64,000 nt of DNA from Alkalilimnicola sp. S0819 (GTDB taxonomy: Bacteria; Pseudomonadota; Gammaproteobacteria; Nitrococcales; WHIW01), in NCBI RefSeq assembly GCF_009295635.1, contig NZ_WHIW01000001.1:285335-349334 (forward strand). Direction: 5' to 3'. This document shows positions 28,013 through 41,023 of this stretch, one piece after another (the stretch's first letter is position 1; every line of letters begins with the position of its first letter). The position numbers and the translations under genes are program-made. Below the pieces are notes generated by a model that was given only the letters and a program-made list of their open reading frames with translations, made no database searches and was not told where the DNA came from.

Positions 28013-28058
28013 CTGCCCCCCGGCAGGAGCGGCCAGAGCTGCTGCTGCAGGGGGGCAG
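28013..28058. terminator. Hairpin terminator between hns and the ABC permease gene
   Basis: A perfect 9-bp stem CTGCCCCCC/GGGGGGCAG (28013-28021, 28050-28058), with further pairing inside (GCAGGAGC with GCTGCTGC). It lies between two converging genes. There is no T-run on the plus strand. Confidence 0.6.
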
Positions 28059-28060
28059 AC

Positions 28061-28846
28061 TCACTTGCGCAGTCCAGTGCCTCGGTTCAACAGATACAGG
28101 CAAAAACCGCCCAGCAGCACGATGAACAGCAGGATGATGCTGTAGGCGACACGGATATCGATGTCCGATGCGCCCAGAATGCCGTAGCGAAAGCCATTGA
28201 CCATGTAGAGGATGGGGTTCAGGTGCGACACCCGCTCCCAGAACGGGGGCAGCAGCGAGATGGAATAGAAGACGCCGCCCAGATAGGTCAGTGGGGTCAG
28301 TACGAAGGTGGGGACGATGGCGATGTCATCGAACTTGCGCCCGAACAGGGCGTTGAGGAACCCGCCCAGCGAGAACAATATCGCGGTGAGCAGTACCACC
28401 GAGAGGGTGATCCACGGATTGTGGATACGCAGGTCGGTGAAGAACAAGGCCACCAGCGTGACGATCAGGCCCACCAGTAGTCCCCGCCCCACGCCGCCGG
28501 CCAGATAGCCCAGCAGGATGAAGAAATTCGGTGTCGGCGAGACCAGGATTTCCTCGATGTGGCTCTGGAATTTCGCCCCGAAGAAGGACGAGGCCACATT
28601 GGCGTAGGAGTTGGTGATGACCGCCATCATAATGATGCCAGGGGCGATGAATTCGATGTAGGAATAGCCGTCCATGGGGCCGATGCGTGGGCCGATCAGG
28701 CTGCCGAAGATGACGAAGTACAGCGTCATGGTGATCGCCGGGGGCAGCAGGGTCTGCGCCCAGATGCGCATGTATCGGTGGGTCTCCTTGAGCACCAGGG
28801 TGCCCAGGGCTATCAGGTTGCTGCGCAATTGCTGGTTTTGATTCAT
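28061..28846 (-). CDS. yadH: ABC-2 type transporter permease (YadH-like)
   Basis: The product is 261 residues with six membrane segments (for example LLPPAITMTLYFVIFG, FIAPGIIMMAVITNSYANV, IILLFIVLLGGFCLYLL) and the ABC-2 region FDDIAIVPTFVLTPLTYLGGVFY. It forms an exporter with the ATPase encoded immediately upstream, with an ATGA overlap at 28843-28846 and GGAGG before the start. The substrate is unknown; relatives export lipids, polysaccharides or drugs. Confidence 0.92.
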   Translation of the reverse strand: MNQNQQLRSNLIALGTLVLKETHRYMRIWAQTLLPPAITMTLYFVIFGSLIGPRIGPMDGYSYIEFIAPGIIMMAVITNSYANVASSFFGAKFQSHIEEILVSPTPNFFILLGYLAGGVGRGLLVGLIVTLVALFFTDLRIHNPWITLSVVLLTAILFSLGGFLNALFGRKFDDIAIVPTFVLTPLTYLGGVFYSISLLPPFWERVSHLNPILYMVNGFRYGILGASDIDIRVAYSIILLFIVLLGGFCLYLLNRGTGLRK

Positions 28847-29784
28847 GCGCCGGCGCCTCCGCTGTGTTCGGTCTTGTCCGCGGCGAGCAGCCGCACGAAC
28901 ATTTCTTCCAGGCGGTTGGACTTGTTCTTCATGCTGCCCACGTACACGCCGCGCTCGGCGAGGCGCGCGAACAGCTCCGTGAGGCTCTGCCCCGGGCCCA
29001 CCTCGGCCTCCAGGGTGCTGTCGTCGAGCCGGCGCAGGGAGTAGCCCTCCACCTGGGGCGGTTCCGCCAGCGCGGCCTGCAGATCGAGAATGAAACTGTG
29101 GGTGTTCAATTGCCGCAGCAGGCTCTTGATGTCGGTGTTTTCGATAATTCGGCCGTCGTCGATGATGGCCACGTTGCGACAGAGCAGCTCCGCCTCTTCC
29201 AGGTAATGGGTGGTGAGGATGATGGTGGTGCCCTGCTCGTTGATCTTGCGCAGGAAGCCCAGCATGGAGCGACGCAGTTCGATGTCCACCCCCGCCGTGG
29301 GTTCGTCCAGGATCAGCAGGCGAGGTTCGTGGATCAGCGCGCGGGCGATCATCAGCCGCCGTTTCATGCCCCCGGACAGCGCTCGGGAGACGGTGTCGCG
29401 CTTCTCCCACAACCCCAGTTCCTTGAGGTACACCTCGGCCCGTTGCCGGGCGATGCGCCGCGGCACGCCGTAGAAGCCGGCCTGGTTGACCACGATCTGC
29501 GTCGCGGTCTCGAAGCCGTTGAAGTTGAATTCCTGGGGCACCAGGCCTATTGACGCCTTGGCCTGCCAGGGCTCACGGTCGATCTCGTGCCCGAAGATCA
29601 GCGCCTCGCCGGCGCTTTTGCGTACCAGCGAGCTGATGATGCCGATGGCGGTGGACTTGCCGGCGCCGTTGGGGCCGAGCAGGGCGAAGAAGTCGCCTTC
29701 TTCCACCACCAGGTCCACGCCCTTCAGGGCTTCCACGCCATTGGGGTAGCGCTTGGCGAGATGGCGCAGCTCAAGAGCTTTCAT
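28843..29784 (-). CDS. yadG: ABC transporter ATP-binding protein (YadG-like)
   Basis: The product is 313 residues. Walker A is LLGPNGAGKST (about 35-45), the signature LSGGMKRRLMIARAL (about 137-151), and Walker B LLILDEPTAGVD (about 157-168), followed by the H-loop LTTHYLEEAE. The C-terminal 90 residues form the extension typical of ABC-2 export ATPases. It pairs with the permease encoded downstream. It is divergent from carA across a 326-base region. Confidence 0.95.
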   Translation of the reverse strand: MKALELRHLAKRYPNGVEALKGVDLVVEEGDFFALLGPNGAGKSTAIGIISSLVRKSAGEALIFGHEIDREPWQAKASIGLVPQEFNFNGFETATQIVVNQAGFYGVPRRIARQRAEVYLKELGLWEKRDTVSRALSGGMKRRLMIARALIHEPRLLILDEPTAGVDIELRRSMLGFLRKINEQGTTIILTTHYLEEAELLCRNVAIIDDGRIIENTDIKSLLRQLNTHSFILDLQAALAEPPQVEGYSLRRLDDSTLEAEVGPGQSLTELFARLAERGVYVGSMKNKSNRLEEMFVRLLAADKTEHSGGAGA

Positions 29785-29855
29785 CGCAGCCGGTCCGTCG
29801 CGGAGGGGGTGTTGATTCTAGAAGCGGGGGTCCGGCGCGACAAGCCAGGGAGAAA

Positions 29856-29945
29856 TGGATCACCCCCCCCCCCGGGCCGTCTGCGGCCGTCGGCGTTCCA
29901 CGGCTGCGAGCGCGCTGGCCGATCAGGGGGGGCAGGGGGGAATCC
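29856..29945. repeat. C-11 tract and paired G-7/G-6 tracts in the yadG-carA intergenic region
   Basis: Eleven consecutive C (29863-29873) and, 52 bases on, G7-CA-G6 (29926-29940). With the flanking GGAT and ATCC they can form a long imperfect hairpin. The 326-base gap between the yadG and carA starts holds these tracts, the carA promoter and the carA leader hairpin. No gene is seen in it. Confidence 0.7.
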
Positions 29946-29987
29946 GTGTCTCCCTGATGCGCCGGGCGGGAAAAAGCCGCTGCAGGA

Positions 29988-30016
29988 TGGACACCGGAGG
30001 GCCTTGGCGCTAAAAT
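29988..30016 (+). promoter_or_regulatory. Sigma-70-type promoter for carAB
   Basis: TGGACA (29988-29993, 5 of 6 matches), a 17-base spacer and TAAAAT (30011-30016, 5 of 6). The predicted start near 30023 gives an 88-base leader. Confidence 0.65.
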
Positions 30017-30048
30017 TCCGCGCCGTACCGCGACACCGATTCTAATGC

Positions 30049-30087
30049 CGAAAACGGGAGGGTATCAGGCGATCCCTCCCGTTTTCG
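30049..30087 (+). promoter_or_regulatory. Strong hairpin in the carAB leader
   Basis: The arms CGAAAACGGGAGGG (30049-30062) and CCCTCCCGTTTTCG (30074-30087) pair perfectly over 14 positions, and ATC/GAT can extend the stem inside to a 4-base loop. It ends 10 bases before the AGGAGGG ribosome-binding site of carA, whose GGAGG sequence resembles the left arm and is complementary to the right arm. Alternative pairing of the right arm with the ribosome-binding site is possible. Confidence 0.6.
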
Positions 30088-30110
30088 CGCGCCCAGCAGG
30101 AGGGTCCCCC

Positions 30111-31259
30111 TTGAGCAAGCCGGCTATTCTTGCACTGGAAGACGGCACAGTCTTTCGCGGCGAGTCCATTGGCGTGGATGGCACGGTCAACGGCGAGGTG
30201 TGTTTCAACACCGCCATGACCGGTTACCAGGAGATCTGCACCGATCCCTCGTACAGCCGCCAGATCGTCACCCTCACCTATCCCCACATCGGCAACACCG
30301 GCACCACGCCGGTGGACGCGGAATCCCGCGGCGTGCAGCTGGCGGGGCTGGTCATTCGCGATTTGTCGCCCCGGGTCAGCAACTGGCGTTCCCGGCAGAG
30401 CCTGCCCGAGTACCTGGCGAGCCATCAGGTGGTGGCTATCGCGGGCATAGACACCCGCAAACTCACCCGCTTGCTGCGCGAGAAGGGCGCGCAGAACGGC
30501 TGCCTGATGGCGGGCGAGGTGGATGAGGCCCGGGCGCTGGAGCAGGCGCGGGCCTTCCCTGGCCTGAAGGGCATGGACCTGGCGAAGGAAGTGAGCACCG
30601 ATGCGCCCTATGAGTGGACTCGGGGCAGCTGGCAGCTGTCCATGGGCACCGAGGACTGCGCCGAAGTGGCCGCCGATGCCCAGCGTTACCATGTGGTGGC
30701 CTACGATTTCGGTGTCAAACACGCGACCCTGCGCATGTTGGTGGACGAGGGCGCCCGGGTGACTGTGGTGCCGGCGCAAACGCCCGCCGCCGACGTGTTG
30801 GCCATGAACCCGGACGGTGTGTATCTATCCAACGGACCGGGTGACCCGGAACCCTGCGGTTACGCCATCGAAGCCATCGCCCAGATCGTCGAGGCGGGTG
30901 TGCCCACCTTCGGCATCTGCCTGGGGCATCAATTGCTGGCCCTGGCGAGCGGCGCGCGTACCGTGAAGATGAGCGTGGGCCACCACGGCGCCAATCACCC
31001 GGTGCAGGATCTCGCCACGAAACGGGTGGCGATCACCAGCCAGAACCACGGTTTCGCGGTGGACGAGGCCAGCCTGCCGGCGAATCTGGAGCCCACCCAT
31101 CGCTCCCTTTTCGACGGCACGCTGCAGGGCATACGCCGTACCGACAAGCCGGCCTTCAGCTTCCAGGGGCACCCGGAGGCCAGTTCCGGCCCCCACGATG
31201 TGGCCCCGCTGTTCCGGCTGTTCACCGAGATGATGGACGCCCACCGGGCTGCCCGCTGA
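30111..31259 (+). CDS. carA: Carbamoyl-phosphate synthase small subunit
   Basis: CarA is the glutamine amidotransferase subunit that frees ammonia for carbamoyl phosphate (arginine and pyrimidine synthesis). From TTG 30111 the protein is 382 residues, the same length as E. coli CarA, and AGGAGGG lies 7 bases upstream; an in-frame ATG at 30045 lies inside the leader hairpin and is rejected. The class I amidotransferase triad is visible: [13 protein letters not shown] (Cys about 270) and the His/Glu in [13 protein letters not shown] (about 353-355). Confidence 0.96.
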   Translation: MSKPAILALEDGTVFRGESIGVDGTVNGEVCFNTAMTGYQEICTDPSYSRQIVTLTYPHIGNTGTTPVDAESRGVQLAGLVIRDLSPRVSNWRSRQSLPEYLASHQVVAIAGIDTRKLTRLLREKGAQNGCLMAGEVDEARALEQARAFPGLKGMDLAKEVSTDAPYEWTRGSWQLSMGTEDCAEVAADAQRYHVVAYDFGVKHATLRMLVDEGARVTVVPAQTPAADVLAMNPDGVYLSNGPGDPEPCGYAIEAIAQIVEAGVPTFGICLGHQLLALASGARTVKMSVGHHGANHPVQDLATKRVAITSQNHGFAVDEASLPANLEPTHRSLFDGTLQGIRRTDKPAFSFQGHPEASSGPHDVAPLFRLFTEMMDAHRAAR

Positions 31260-31296
31260 GCCCCGAACTCACCCACCAGAGCACGACGTAGCAAAG

Positions 31297-34514
<3,218 letters not shown>

Positions 34515-34518
<4 letters not shown>

Positions 34519-34991
34519 ATCGAGTACCGATTACCGCCCGGGGCGCCGAGCAGCTCAAGGTCGAGCTGCACAAGCTGAAAAGCGAGGAGCGCCCGCGCAT
34601 CATCGCCGCCATCGCCGAAGCGCGGGAGCACGGCGATCTGAAGGAGAACGCCGAGTATCACGCCGCCCGCGAGCAGCAGAGCTTCGTCGAGGGGCGCATC
34701 GCCGACATCGAGGGCAAGCTCTCCAACGCCCAGATCATCGACCCGGCGAGCCTCGACGCCGGTGGCCGGGTCGTGTTCGGCGCTACGGTGACGCTTGCCG
34801 ATGAGGAAACCGGCAAGGAAGTGAGCTACCAGATCGTCGGCGAGGACGAGGCCGACATCAAGCAGAACCTGATCTCGGTCAGCTCGCCCATCGCCCGGGC
34901 GCTCATCGGCAAGGAAGAGGGCGATATCGCCTCGGTCCAGGCGCCGGGCGGCATCCGCGAGTACGAAATCGTCGAGGTGAAGTACATCTGA
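34515..34991 (+). CDS. greA: Transcription elongation factor GreA
   Basis: The product is 158 residues, as in E. coli. GreA enters the RNA polymerase secondary channel and stimulates cleavage of backtracked RNA. The N-terminal coiled coil (about 1-75) carries the tip acidic residues in [20 protein letters not shown] (Asp and Glu about 41-44). The C-terminal FKBP-like domain contains [14 protein letters not shown]. The start overlaps the carB stop (ATGA), giving the carA-carB-greA unit common in gammaproteobacteria. Confidence 0.97.
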
Positions 34992-35007
34992 GCCCCTCGG
35001 GGCTCCG

Positions 35008-35442
35008 ATGTACCGACCCATGCCGTACTTAGGTGAACGACTGGCGCTGACCCTGTGGGTGGGCTGCCTGTGGGCCGTGGGCTATATCAGCGTGCCGTTG
35101 CTGCAGGCGGAGTTGCCGCCGCCAGTGGCTCAGGCGCTCGCTGAGCGCCTTTACGAGACGGCGGCCTATCTGGGCCTTGCCTGCGGGCTTTTCCTGCTGT
35201 TCACCCAGGTGGCGGCGACCCGCCCTTGGTGGCGCAACTGGCGGCTTTGGCTGATCACGCTGATGTGGCTGGGCGCGGTTCTCAACGCCTTTGTGCTGAG
35301 CCGCTGGTTGCCCGGCGCGGTATCCGGCGTGCACCTGGCGATGAGTCTGCTCAGCCTGGCCCTGGCGGGCTTCGGGCTGCGCGCCGACACCCCCGCGGCA
35401 GGCGGTGGCGGCTTTCCCGATATCAAGCCGGGCCGGGGCTGA
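35008..35442 (+). CDS. DUF4149 membrane protein
   Basis: The product is 144 residues with four membrane segments (about 10-28 LALTLWVGCLWAVGYISVP, 48-66, 77-98, 105-122). The family (DUF4149, TMEM205-like) has no known activity, and the gene is usually found between greA and yhbY, as here. A second in-frame ATG at 35020 is an alternative start. The small loop has WWRNWRLW and the C-terminus is Gly/Pro-rich. Confidence 0.8.
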   Translation: MYRPMPYLGERLALTLWVGCLWAVGYISVPLLQAELPPPVAQALAERLYETAAYLGLACGLFLLFTQVAATRPWWRNWRLWLITLMWLGAVLNAFVLSRWLPGAVSGVHLAMSLLSLALAGFGLRADTPAAGGGGFPDIKPGRG

Positions 35443-35454
35443 GCGCCGCGGATT

Positions 35455-35754
35455 TCAGGGCAGGGCGATCCGCTCCTTCTTCTTGCGCGGGTTGGGCCGG
35501 TAGAGCAGCAGCACATGACCGATGACCTGCACGGGTTCGCCTTCGGTCTGCGCCAGGATCTGGTCGATGAAGGACTGCTTCTCTTCCCGGTCACCGGCGA
35601 TCAGCTTGACCTTGATCAGCTCGTGGTGGGCCAGGGCGATCTCGATCTCGTTCATCACCGCTTCACTCAGGCCGGCGTTGCCGGTGCGGACCACGGGCTT
35701 GAGCTGATGGCCCAGGCGGCGCAGGTGACGGCGTTGTTCCTCGTTCAAAGGCAT
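35455..35754 (-). CDS. yhbY: CRM-domain ribosome assembly factor YhbY
   Basis: The product is 99 residues forming a single CRM (KH-like) RNA-binding domain. It begins MPLNEEQRRHLRRLGHQLKP and carries the signature TGNAGLSEAV (GxxG loop) and HELIKVKL. YhbY associates with pre-50S ribosomes in E. coli. It is on the opposite strand to its neighbours, as in E. coli, where yhbY is also inverted relative to greA and rlmE. Confidence 0.95.
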   Translation of the reverse strand: MPLNEEQRRHLRRLGHQLKPVVRTGNAGLSEAVMNEIEIALAHHELIKVKLIAGDREEKQSFIDQILAQTEGEPVQVIGHVLLLYRPNPRKKKERIALP

Positions 35755-35765
35755 GGATCGATCTC

Positions 35766-36011
35766 ATGACGCAAAATGAAAGGGCGCGCAGTGTAGCACG
35801 AGATCGGCCGCTGGAAGCGGTCAAACGGGAGCTGGGCGTGGTGCTACTGGCCGGGCTGTGTCTGTTGTTTTTGCTGATGATACTGGGCCTGCCCCTGGGG
35901 CGGCAGCTGTTCGTGTTGCTCGCCTACAGCGTCTTCGCGACCTTGTGGCTGGTGCTGCGCACCCGGCGGCTGGCGCGTGGCCGCGCCCAGGGAGTGCGCG
36001 ATGCCCCGTAG
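35766..36011 (+). CDS. Small membrane protein of unknown function
   Basis: The product is 81 residues: a charged N-terminus ([20 protein letters not shown]), two adjoining hydrophobic stretches (about 23-43 and 46-64, [20 protein letters not shown] and [17 protein letters not shown]) and a basic tail ([12 protein letters not shown]). It overlaps the rlmE start by 11 bases, which suggests real translation and coupling. It begins 11 bases from the divergent yhbY start. No family is recognised. Confidence 0.6.
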   Translation: MTQNERARSVARDRPLEAVKRELGVVLLAGLCLLFLLMILGLPLGRQLFVLLAYSVFATLWLVLRTRRLARGRAQGVRDAP

Positions 36012-36621
36012 CAAGAGCAGTCGGCGCTGGCTGAAGGAGCACTTCGACGATGTGCACGTGCGCCGCGCCCAGAAAGAGGGTTGGCGCTCTCGGGCCGCGT
36101 TCAAGCTCGAGGAGATCCAGCAGAAGGATCGCCTCCTCAAGGCGGGCCAGCATGTGGTGGACCTGGGCGCCGCGCCCGGGGGGTGGTCCCAGTATGCCGG
36201 GCGCATCCTCGGAGATCGGGGCCGGGTAGTCGCACTGGACATCCTGCCCATGGACGCGCTGGCAGATGTGGCCTTCATTCAAGCGGATTTCACCGAAGAT
36301 GCCGCGCTGGAGCAGCTGAGAGGCGCGCTGGGCGGCCGTCCGGTGGATGTTGTGCTCTCCGACATGGCGCCCAATATCACCGGGCAAAGCGCCGTGGACC
36401 AGCCGCGTGCCATGTACCTGGCGGAACTTGCGCTGGATTTCGCGGGTCAAGTATTGAGGCCGGGTGGGGATTTTCTGGTCAAGGTGTTCCAGGGCGAAGG
36501 CTTCGAGGAGTACTTGCGGCAACTGCGCGGGCGTTTCAAGCGCGTGGTCACCCGCAAGCCCCAGGCATCCCGGCCCCGCAGTCGGGAGGTATATCTGCTG
36601 GCCCGGGATTTCCGGGTGTAG
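36001..36621 (+). CDS. rlmE: 23S rRNA (U2552-2'-O) methyltransferase RlmE/FtsJ
   Basis: The product is 206 residues (E. coli 209). It methylates U2552 in the ribosomal A loop late in 50S assembly. Motifs: [32 protein letters not shown] (catalytic Lys), [14 protein letters not shown] (SAM binding, about 53-66) and [16 protein letters not shown] (catalytic Asp). ATG 36001 matches the family start. It is upstream of ftsH, the classical order. Confidence 0.97.
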   Translation: MPRSKSSRRWLKEHFDDVHVRRAQKEGWRSRAAFKLEEIQQKDRLLKAGQHVVDLGAAPGGWSQYAGRILGDRGRVVALDILPMDALADVAFIQADFTEDAALEQLRGALGGRPVDVVLSDMAPNITGQSAVDQPRAMYLAELALDFAGQVLRPGGDFLVKVFQGEGFEEYLRQLRGRFKRVVTRKPQASRPRSREVYLLARDFRV

Positions 36622-36748
36622 TAGTGTCGCAATGAGAACACCACTGGCCGCCCCAAGGGAATCAATCCGTGTTTCCCCAGGCGGCTGTCCGTGTGTGTAG
36701 CGTAATTTTGCCGGTACGCCCGGCGCGATAGAACCGAGGTGGTCGACC

Positions 36749-38671
36749 TTGAACGACATGGCGAAGAATCTGATTCTCTGGGTAGTGATCGCCGTGGTCC
36801 TGATGGCTGTGTTCAGCAACTTCCAGGATCGCGCGATGACGGCCGGCCAGCTGCCGTACTCCGAGTTTCTCAACCAGGTGAAGAGCGGCGACATCAGCGC
36901 CGTCACCATCCAGGGCCAGACCATCTCCGGCGAGCGCAGCGGCGGCCAGGGCTTCAAGACCTACAGCCCGGAGACCAACAACGAGGCACTGATCGGCACC
37001 CTGCTCGACAACAACGTGACGATCCGCGCCGAGGCCCCGGAAGGGCGCAGCGTGCTGTTGCAGATCCTGATCTCCTGGTTCCCCTTCCTGTTGCTGATCG
37101 GCGTGTGGATCTACTTCATGCGTCAGATGCAGGGCGGTGGCGGAGGCCGCGGCGCCATGTCCTTCGGCAAGAGCCGGGCGCGGATGATGAGCGAGGACCA
37201 GGTCCGGGTGACCTTCGCCGACGTGGCCGGCGTGGAGGAAGCCAAGGAAGAGGTGGCCGAGCTGGTGGACTTCCTGCGTGATCCGAGCAAGTTCCAGCGT
37301 CTCGGTGGCAGCATTCCCCGGGGCGTCCTGATGGTGGGCTCGCCGGGTACCGGCAAGACCCTGTTGGCCAAGGCCATCGCCGGCGAGGCGAAGGTGCCCT
37401 TCTTCAGTATCTCCGGTTCGGACTTCGTGGAGATGTTCGTGGGCGTGGGCGCATCTCGGGTGCGGGACATGTTCCAGCAGGCCAAGAAGCATGCGCCCTG
37501 CATCATCTTCATCGACGAGATCGACGCGGTGGGCCGCCAGCGCGGCGCCGGTCTCGGCGGCGGCCACGACGAGCGCGAGCAGACCTTGAACCAATTGCTG
37601 GTCGAGATGGACGGTTTCGAGGGTAACGAGGGCGTGATCGTCATCGCGGCCACCAACCGTCCCGACGTGCTGGACCCGGCGCTGCTGCGCCCGGGCCGCT
37701 TCGACCGTCAGGTGGTTGTGCCGCTGCCCGACGTGCGGGGCCGGGAGCAGATCCTCAAGGTGCACATGAAGAAGGTGCCCCTGGCCGACGACATGGATCC
37801 GCGCACCATCGCCCGGGGCACCCCCGGCTTCTCCGGCGCGGATCTGGCTAACCTGGTCAACGAGGCGGCACTGTTCGCCGCTCGGCGCAACAAGCGGGTG
37901 GTGGACCAGGACGACTTCGAGCGCGCCAAGGACAAGATCATGATGGGCGCCGAGCGGCGCAGCATGGTCATGAGCGAGGATGAAAAGCAGCTGACCGCCT
38001 ATCATGAATCCGGTCATGCCATCGTCGGCCTGCTCTCCCCCGAGCACGACCCGGTGCACAAGGTCACCATTATTCCCCGGGGGCGTGCTCTGGGCGTGAC
38101 CATGTTCCTCCCCGAGGAGGACCGCTACAGCTACTCCAAGCAGCGCCTGAACAGCTCCATCGCGAGCCTGTTCGGCGGGCGGATCGCCGAGGAAATGATC
38201 TTCGGCAAGGATCGGGTCACCACCGGCGCCTCCAACGACATCCAGCGGGCCACCGAGATCGCCCGCAACATGGTCACCAAGTGGGGTCTGTCGGAAAAGC
38301 TGGGCCCCCTGACCTACGGTGAGGATGAAGGCGAGGTGTTCCTGGGGCAGTCCATGGGGCATCAGCACAAGCAGGTCTCCGACGAGACCGCGCAGCGGAT
38401 TGACGAGGAAGTGCGGGCGGTGATCGACGTCAACTACGCCCGGGCCGAGCAGCTGCTGCGTGAGAACCTCGACAAGCTGCACGCCATGTCCGAGGCGCTG
38501 ATCAAGTTCGAGACCATCGACAAGGATCAGATCGACGACATCATGAACGGTCGTCCGCCGCGTCCGCCGGAAGACTGGCAGGGGCCGAGCACCCGTCCGG
38601 AGTCGGAATCCGGCGAGTCCGAGCAGGAGTCCGGTGGCCAGCCCATCGGCGGGCCCGCCAGTCATCACTGA
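36749..38671 (+). CDS. ftsH: ATP-dependent zinc metalloprotease FtsH
   Basis: A membrane-bound AAA protease hexamer degrading misfolded membrane proteins and regulators such as LpxC and sigma-32 in E. coli; 640 residues. Two N-terminal membrane segments flank a periplasmic loop. Walker A is [11 protein letters not shown] (about 197-207), Walker [12 protein letters not shown], the pore and SRH regions follow, and the zinc site is HESGH (about 418-422). The start is TTG 36749, because GAGGTGG lies 6 bases upstream; ATG 36758 (MAKNLILW) is the alternative. Confidence 0.97.
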   Translation: MNDMAKNLILWVVIAVVLMAVFSNFQDRAMTAGQLPYSEFLNQVKSGDISAVTIQGQTISGERSGGQGFKTYSPETNNEALIGTLLDNNVTIRAEAPEGRSVLLQILISWFPFLLLIGVWIYFMRQMQGGGGGRGAMSFGKSRARMMSEDQVRVTFADVAGVEEAKEEVAELVDFLRDPSKFQRLGGSIPRGVLMVGSPGTGKTLLAKAIAGEAKVPFFSISGSDFVEMFVGVGASRVRDMFQQAKKHAPCIIFIDEIDAVGRQRGAGLGGGHDEREQTLNQLLVEMDGFEGNEGVIVIAATNRPDVLDPALLRPGRFDRQVVVPLPDVRGREQILKVHMKKVPLADDMDPRTIARGTPGFSGADLANLVNEAALFAARRNKRVVDQDDFERAKDKIMMGAERRSMVMSEDEKQLTAYHESGHAIVGLLSPEHDPVHKVTIIPRGRALGVTMFLPEEDRYSYSKQRLNSSIASLFGGRIAEEMIFGKDRVTTGASNDIQRATEIARNMVTKWGLSEKLGPLTYGEDEGEVFLGQSMGHQHKQVSDETAQRIDEEVRAVIDVNYARAEQLLRENLDKLHAMSEALIKFETIDKDQIDDIMNGRPPRPPEDWQGPSTRPESESGESEQESGGQPIGGPASHH

Positions 38672-38677
38672 TCGCCC

Positions 38678-39517
38678 ATGACGGCGGTGCTCGATTGCGG
38701 TGGCAAGCCGCTGGACTTGTCCCGTCCCCAGGTCATGGGGATACTCAATATCACCCCCGATTCCTTCTCGGACGGGGGTGTCTTCCTTGGTGGGGAAGCC
38801 GCGTTGGAGCGTGCCCACCGCATGGTGGCGGAAGGGGCCGCCATCATCGACATCGGTGGGGAGTCCACCCGCCCGGGCGCGGCGGGGGTCTCGGTGCAGC
38901 AGGAGCTGGATCGGGTGCTGCCGGTGATCGAGGCGCTCGCCCCGACGCTGCCCGTGCCCCTGTCGGTGGACACCACCAAGCCGGAGGTCATGGCCGCCGC
39001 GGTGGATGCCGGCGCGGGCCTCATCAACGATGTGCTCGCCCTGCGGGCGCCCGGGGCTCTGGAGGTGGTCGCGGCCCTGTCGGTGCCGGTCTGCCTGATG
39101 CACATGCAGGGCGAGCCCCGAACCATGCAGCGGGATCCGCGCTACGACGATGTGCTGCAAGACGTGATGGGGTTCCTGCGTGGGCGTCTTCGCGCCTGCG
39201 AAGATGCGGGCATTGCGCGGGAGCGTCTGTTGCTGGACCCGGGCTTCGGCTTCGGCAAGAATCTGCACCACAATTGCCGGTTGTTGAAGGAACTGGCGAG
39301 CTTTCAGGCGCTGGGGGCGCCGTTGCTGGTGGGGCTGTCGCGTAAATCCATGCTCGGCGCCATCGTCGATCGGCCGGTGACGCAGCGCCTGCCCGCCAGT
39401 CTGGCGGCGGCGGTGTTGGCGGCCGAGCGGGGCGCGAGCATCATCCGCGTGCACGACGTGGCGGACACCGTCCAGGCGTTGGCCGTGGTGGAGGCCGTTG
39501 CGCGGGAGGGTCTTTGA
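38678..39517 (+). CDS. folP: Dihydropteroate synthase
   Basis: It joins p-aminobenzoate to the pterin pyrophosphate in folate synthesis and is the sulfonamide target. The product is 279 residues (E. coli 282). The two signatures are [15 protein letters not shown] (about 20-34) and [11 protein letters not shown] (about 57-67); SRKSMLG and [10 protein letters not shown] are near the C-terminus. It starts 6 bases after ftsH. Confidence 0.97.
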   Translation: MTAVLDCGGKPLDLSRPQVMGILNITPDSFSDGGVFLGGEAALERAHRMVAEGAAIIDIGGESTRPGAAGVSVQQELDRVLPVIEALAPTLPVPLSVDTTKPEVMAAAVDAGAGLINDVLALRAPGALEVVAALSVPVCLMHMQGEPRTMQRDPRYDDVLQDVMGFLRGRLRACEDAGIARERLLLDPGFGFGKNLHHNCRLLKELASFQALGAPLLVGLSRKSMLGAIVDRPVTQRLPASLAAAVLAAERGASIIRVHDVADTVQALAVVEAVAREGL

Positions 39518-39578
39518 CCCAAGTACAGCGAACAATGAGCGGGTGTTGAGCGCCGGCATCGTCTTTCGGGGACCAAGC

Positions 39579-40937
39579 ATGAAAAAACGTTACTTCGGCA
39601 CCGACGGCATCCGTGGTCGGGTGGGGGAGGCGCCGATCACGGCGGACTTCATCCTCAAGCTCGGCTGGGCCGCGGGCCGGGTGTTCGCCGCGGGCGGTGG
39701 AAAGACCGTGCTCATCGGCAAGGACACCCGCCTGTCGGGCTATATGTTCGAATCCGCCCTGGAGGCGGGGCTATCGGCGGCTGGCGTGCATTCGCGCCTG
39801 CTCGGACCCATGCCCACGCCCGCCATTGCCTATCTCACCCGCACCCTGCGGGCGAGCGCCGGCATCGTCATCAGCGCCTCGCACAATCCCCATGCCGACA
39901 ACGGCATCAAGTTCTTCTCGGCGGCGGGCCAGAAACTGGACGACGCCACCGAGCTCGCCATCGAGGCGGAGCTGGACAAGCCCATGCGCACCGTGGCATC
40001 CGAGCAACTGGGGCGCGCCGCGCGGCTCCCGGATGCCCCCGGGCGCTACATCGAGTTCTGTAAACGGGCGGTTTCGCCACAGACCCAGCTCGGCGGTATG
40101 CGCCTGGTGGTGGACTGCGCCAATGGCGCCACCTATCAGGTGGCTCCCAGCCTGTTCCATGAGCTGGGCGCCGAGGTCATCCGCATGGGCGCGGAACCGG
40201 ACGGGCTGAACATCAATGTGGATTGCGGCTCGGTGCATCCCCAGGGGCTGGCGCGGCGGGTGCTGGCCGAGGGTGCCGACGTGGGTATTGCCTTCGATGG
40301 TGACGGTGACCGTCTGATCATGGTGGACGAACACGGCGAGGTGCTGGACGGCGACGAGCTGCTCTACATCATCGCCTGCGCGCGCCATCAGGAGGGTGCG
40401 CTGCAGGGGCCGGTGGTCGGCACGCTGATGAGCAACCTGGGCCTGGAGCAGGCGCTGAATCAGCGCGATGTGGAATTTCTCCGGGCCAAGGTGGGTGACC
40501 GCTATGTAATGGAAATGCTGCAGGCCCACGGCGGCGTGCTGGGCGGCGAGTCCTCAGGGCACCTTATCTGTCTGGATCGCACCACCACGGGTGATGGCAT
40601 GGTCTCGGCGCTGCAGGTGCTGGAGATCATGCGGGAGAGCGGGCGAAGCCTGCATCAGCTCAAGCAGGGCATGTATAAATACCCCCAGCACATGATCAAC
40701 GTGCCCATTGCTCGTGGCGAGACTCCCCATGAGAACGATGCCGTGCGCGAAGCCGTGCGTAGCGCGGAGGCCGAGATGGGCGCGCGGGGTCGGGTGCTGC
40801 TGAGGCCCTCGGGCACCGAACCGGTGGTGCGGGTAATGGTGGAGTGCGAGGACGGCGAGCAGGGGCTGCGCTGCTGCCGGCGTATCGTCGATGTGCTGGC
40901 CGAGACCGCCGGTGGCGCGGCCTTGCTGGCGAATTGA
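39579..40937 (+). CDS. glmM: Phosphoglucosamine mutase
   Basis: It converts glucosamine-6-phosphate to glucosamine-1-phosphate for UDP-GlcNAc. The product is 452 residues (E. coli 445). It begins [17 protein letters not shown]; the phosphoserine loop is [15 protein letters not shown] (Ser about 102), the metal loop [13 protein letters not shown] and the phosphate loop [15 protein letters not shown] 39579 is the family start; the longer frame upstream overlaps the folP end. A terminator-like hairpin follows. Confidence 0.97.
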   Translation: MKKRYFGTDGIRGRVGEAPITADFILKLGWAAGRVFAAGGGKTVLIGKDTRLSGYMFESALEAGLSAAGVHSRLLGPMPTPAIAYLTRTLRASAGIVISASHNPHADNGIKFFSAAGQKLDDATELAIEAELDKPMRTVASEQLGRAARLPDAPGRYIEFCKRAVSPQTQLGGMRLVVDCANGATYQVAPSLFHELGAEVIRMGAEPDGLNINVDCGSVHPQGLARRVLAEGADVGIAFDGDGDRLIMVDEHGEVLDGDELLYIIACARHQEGALQGPVVGTLMSNLGLEQALNQRDVEFLRAKVGDRYVMEMLQAHGGVLGGESSGHLICLDRTTTGDGMVSALQVLEIMRESGRSLHQLKQGMYKYPQHMINVPIARGETPHENDAVREAVRSAEAEMGARGRVLLRPSGTEPVVRVMVECEDGEQGLRCCRRIVDVLAETAGGAALLAN

Positions 40938-40950
40938 TTTATCGGGGTAT

Positions 40951-40978
40951 GGCGGTTAAGCTTGCCGCCGCATTTTTT
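40951..40978 (+). terminator. Intrinsic terminator after glmM
   Basis: GGCGG (40951-40955) pairs with CCGCC (40965-40969) and is followed within 4 bases by TTTTTT (40973-40978). It separates the ftsH-folP-glmM unit from tpiA. Confidence 0.7.
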
Positions 40979-41023
40979 ATCGCGCTATAGCGGTAGGTGT
41001 TTGTTTTCAAAGAGGTCTTTCCC

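Noticed and set aside
30045-30110. An upstream in-frame ATG extending CarA by 22 residues
   Set aside because: It lies inside the leader hairpin and lacks a ribosome-binding site. The TTG at 30111 gives the usual length and has AGGAGGG upstream.
36662-39580. A 972-codon reverse-strand open frame opposite ftsH-folP
   Set aside because: It spans two well-identified genes on the other strand and has shadow-type composition.
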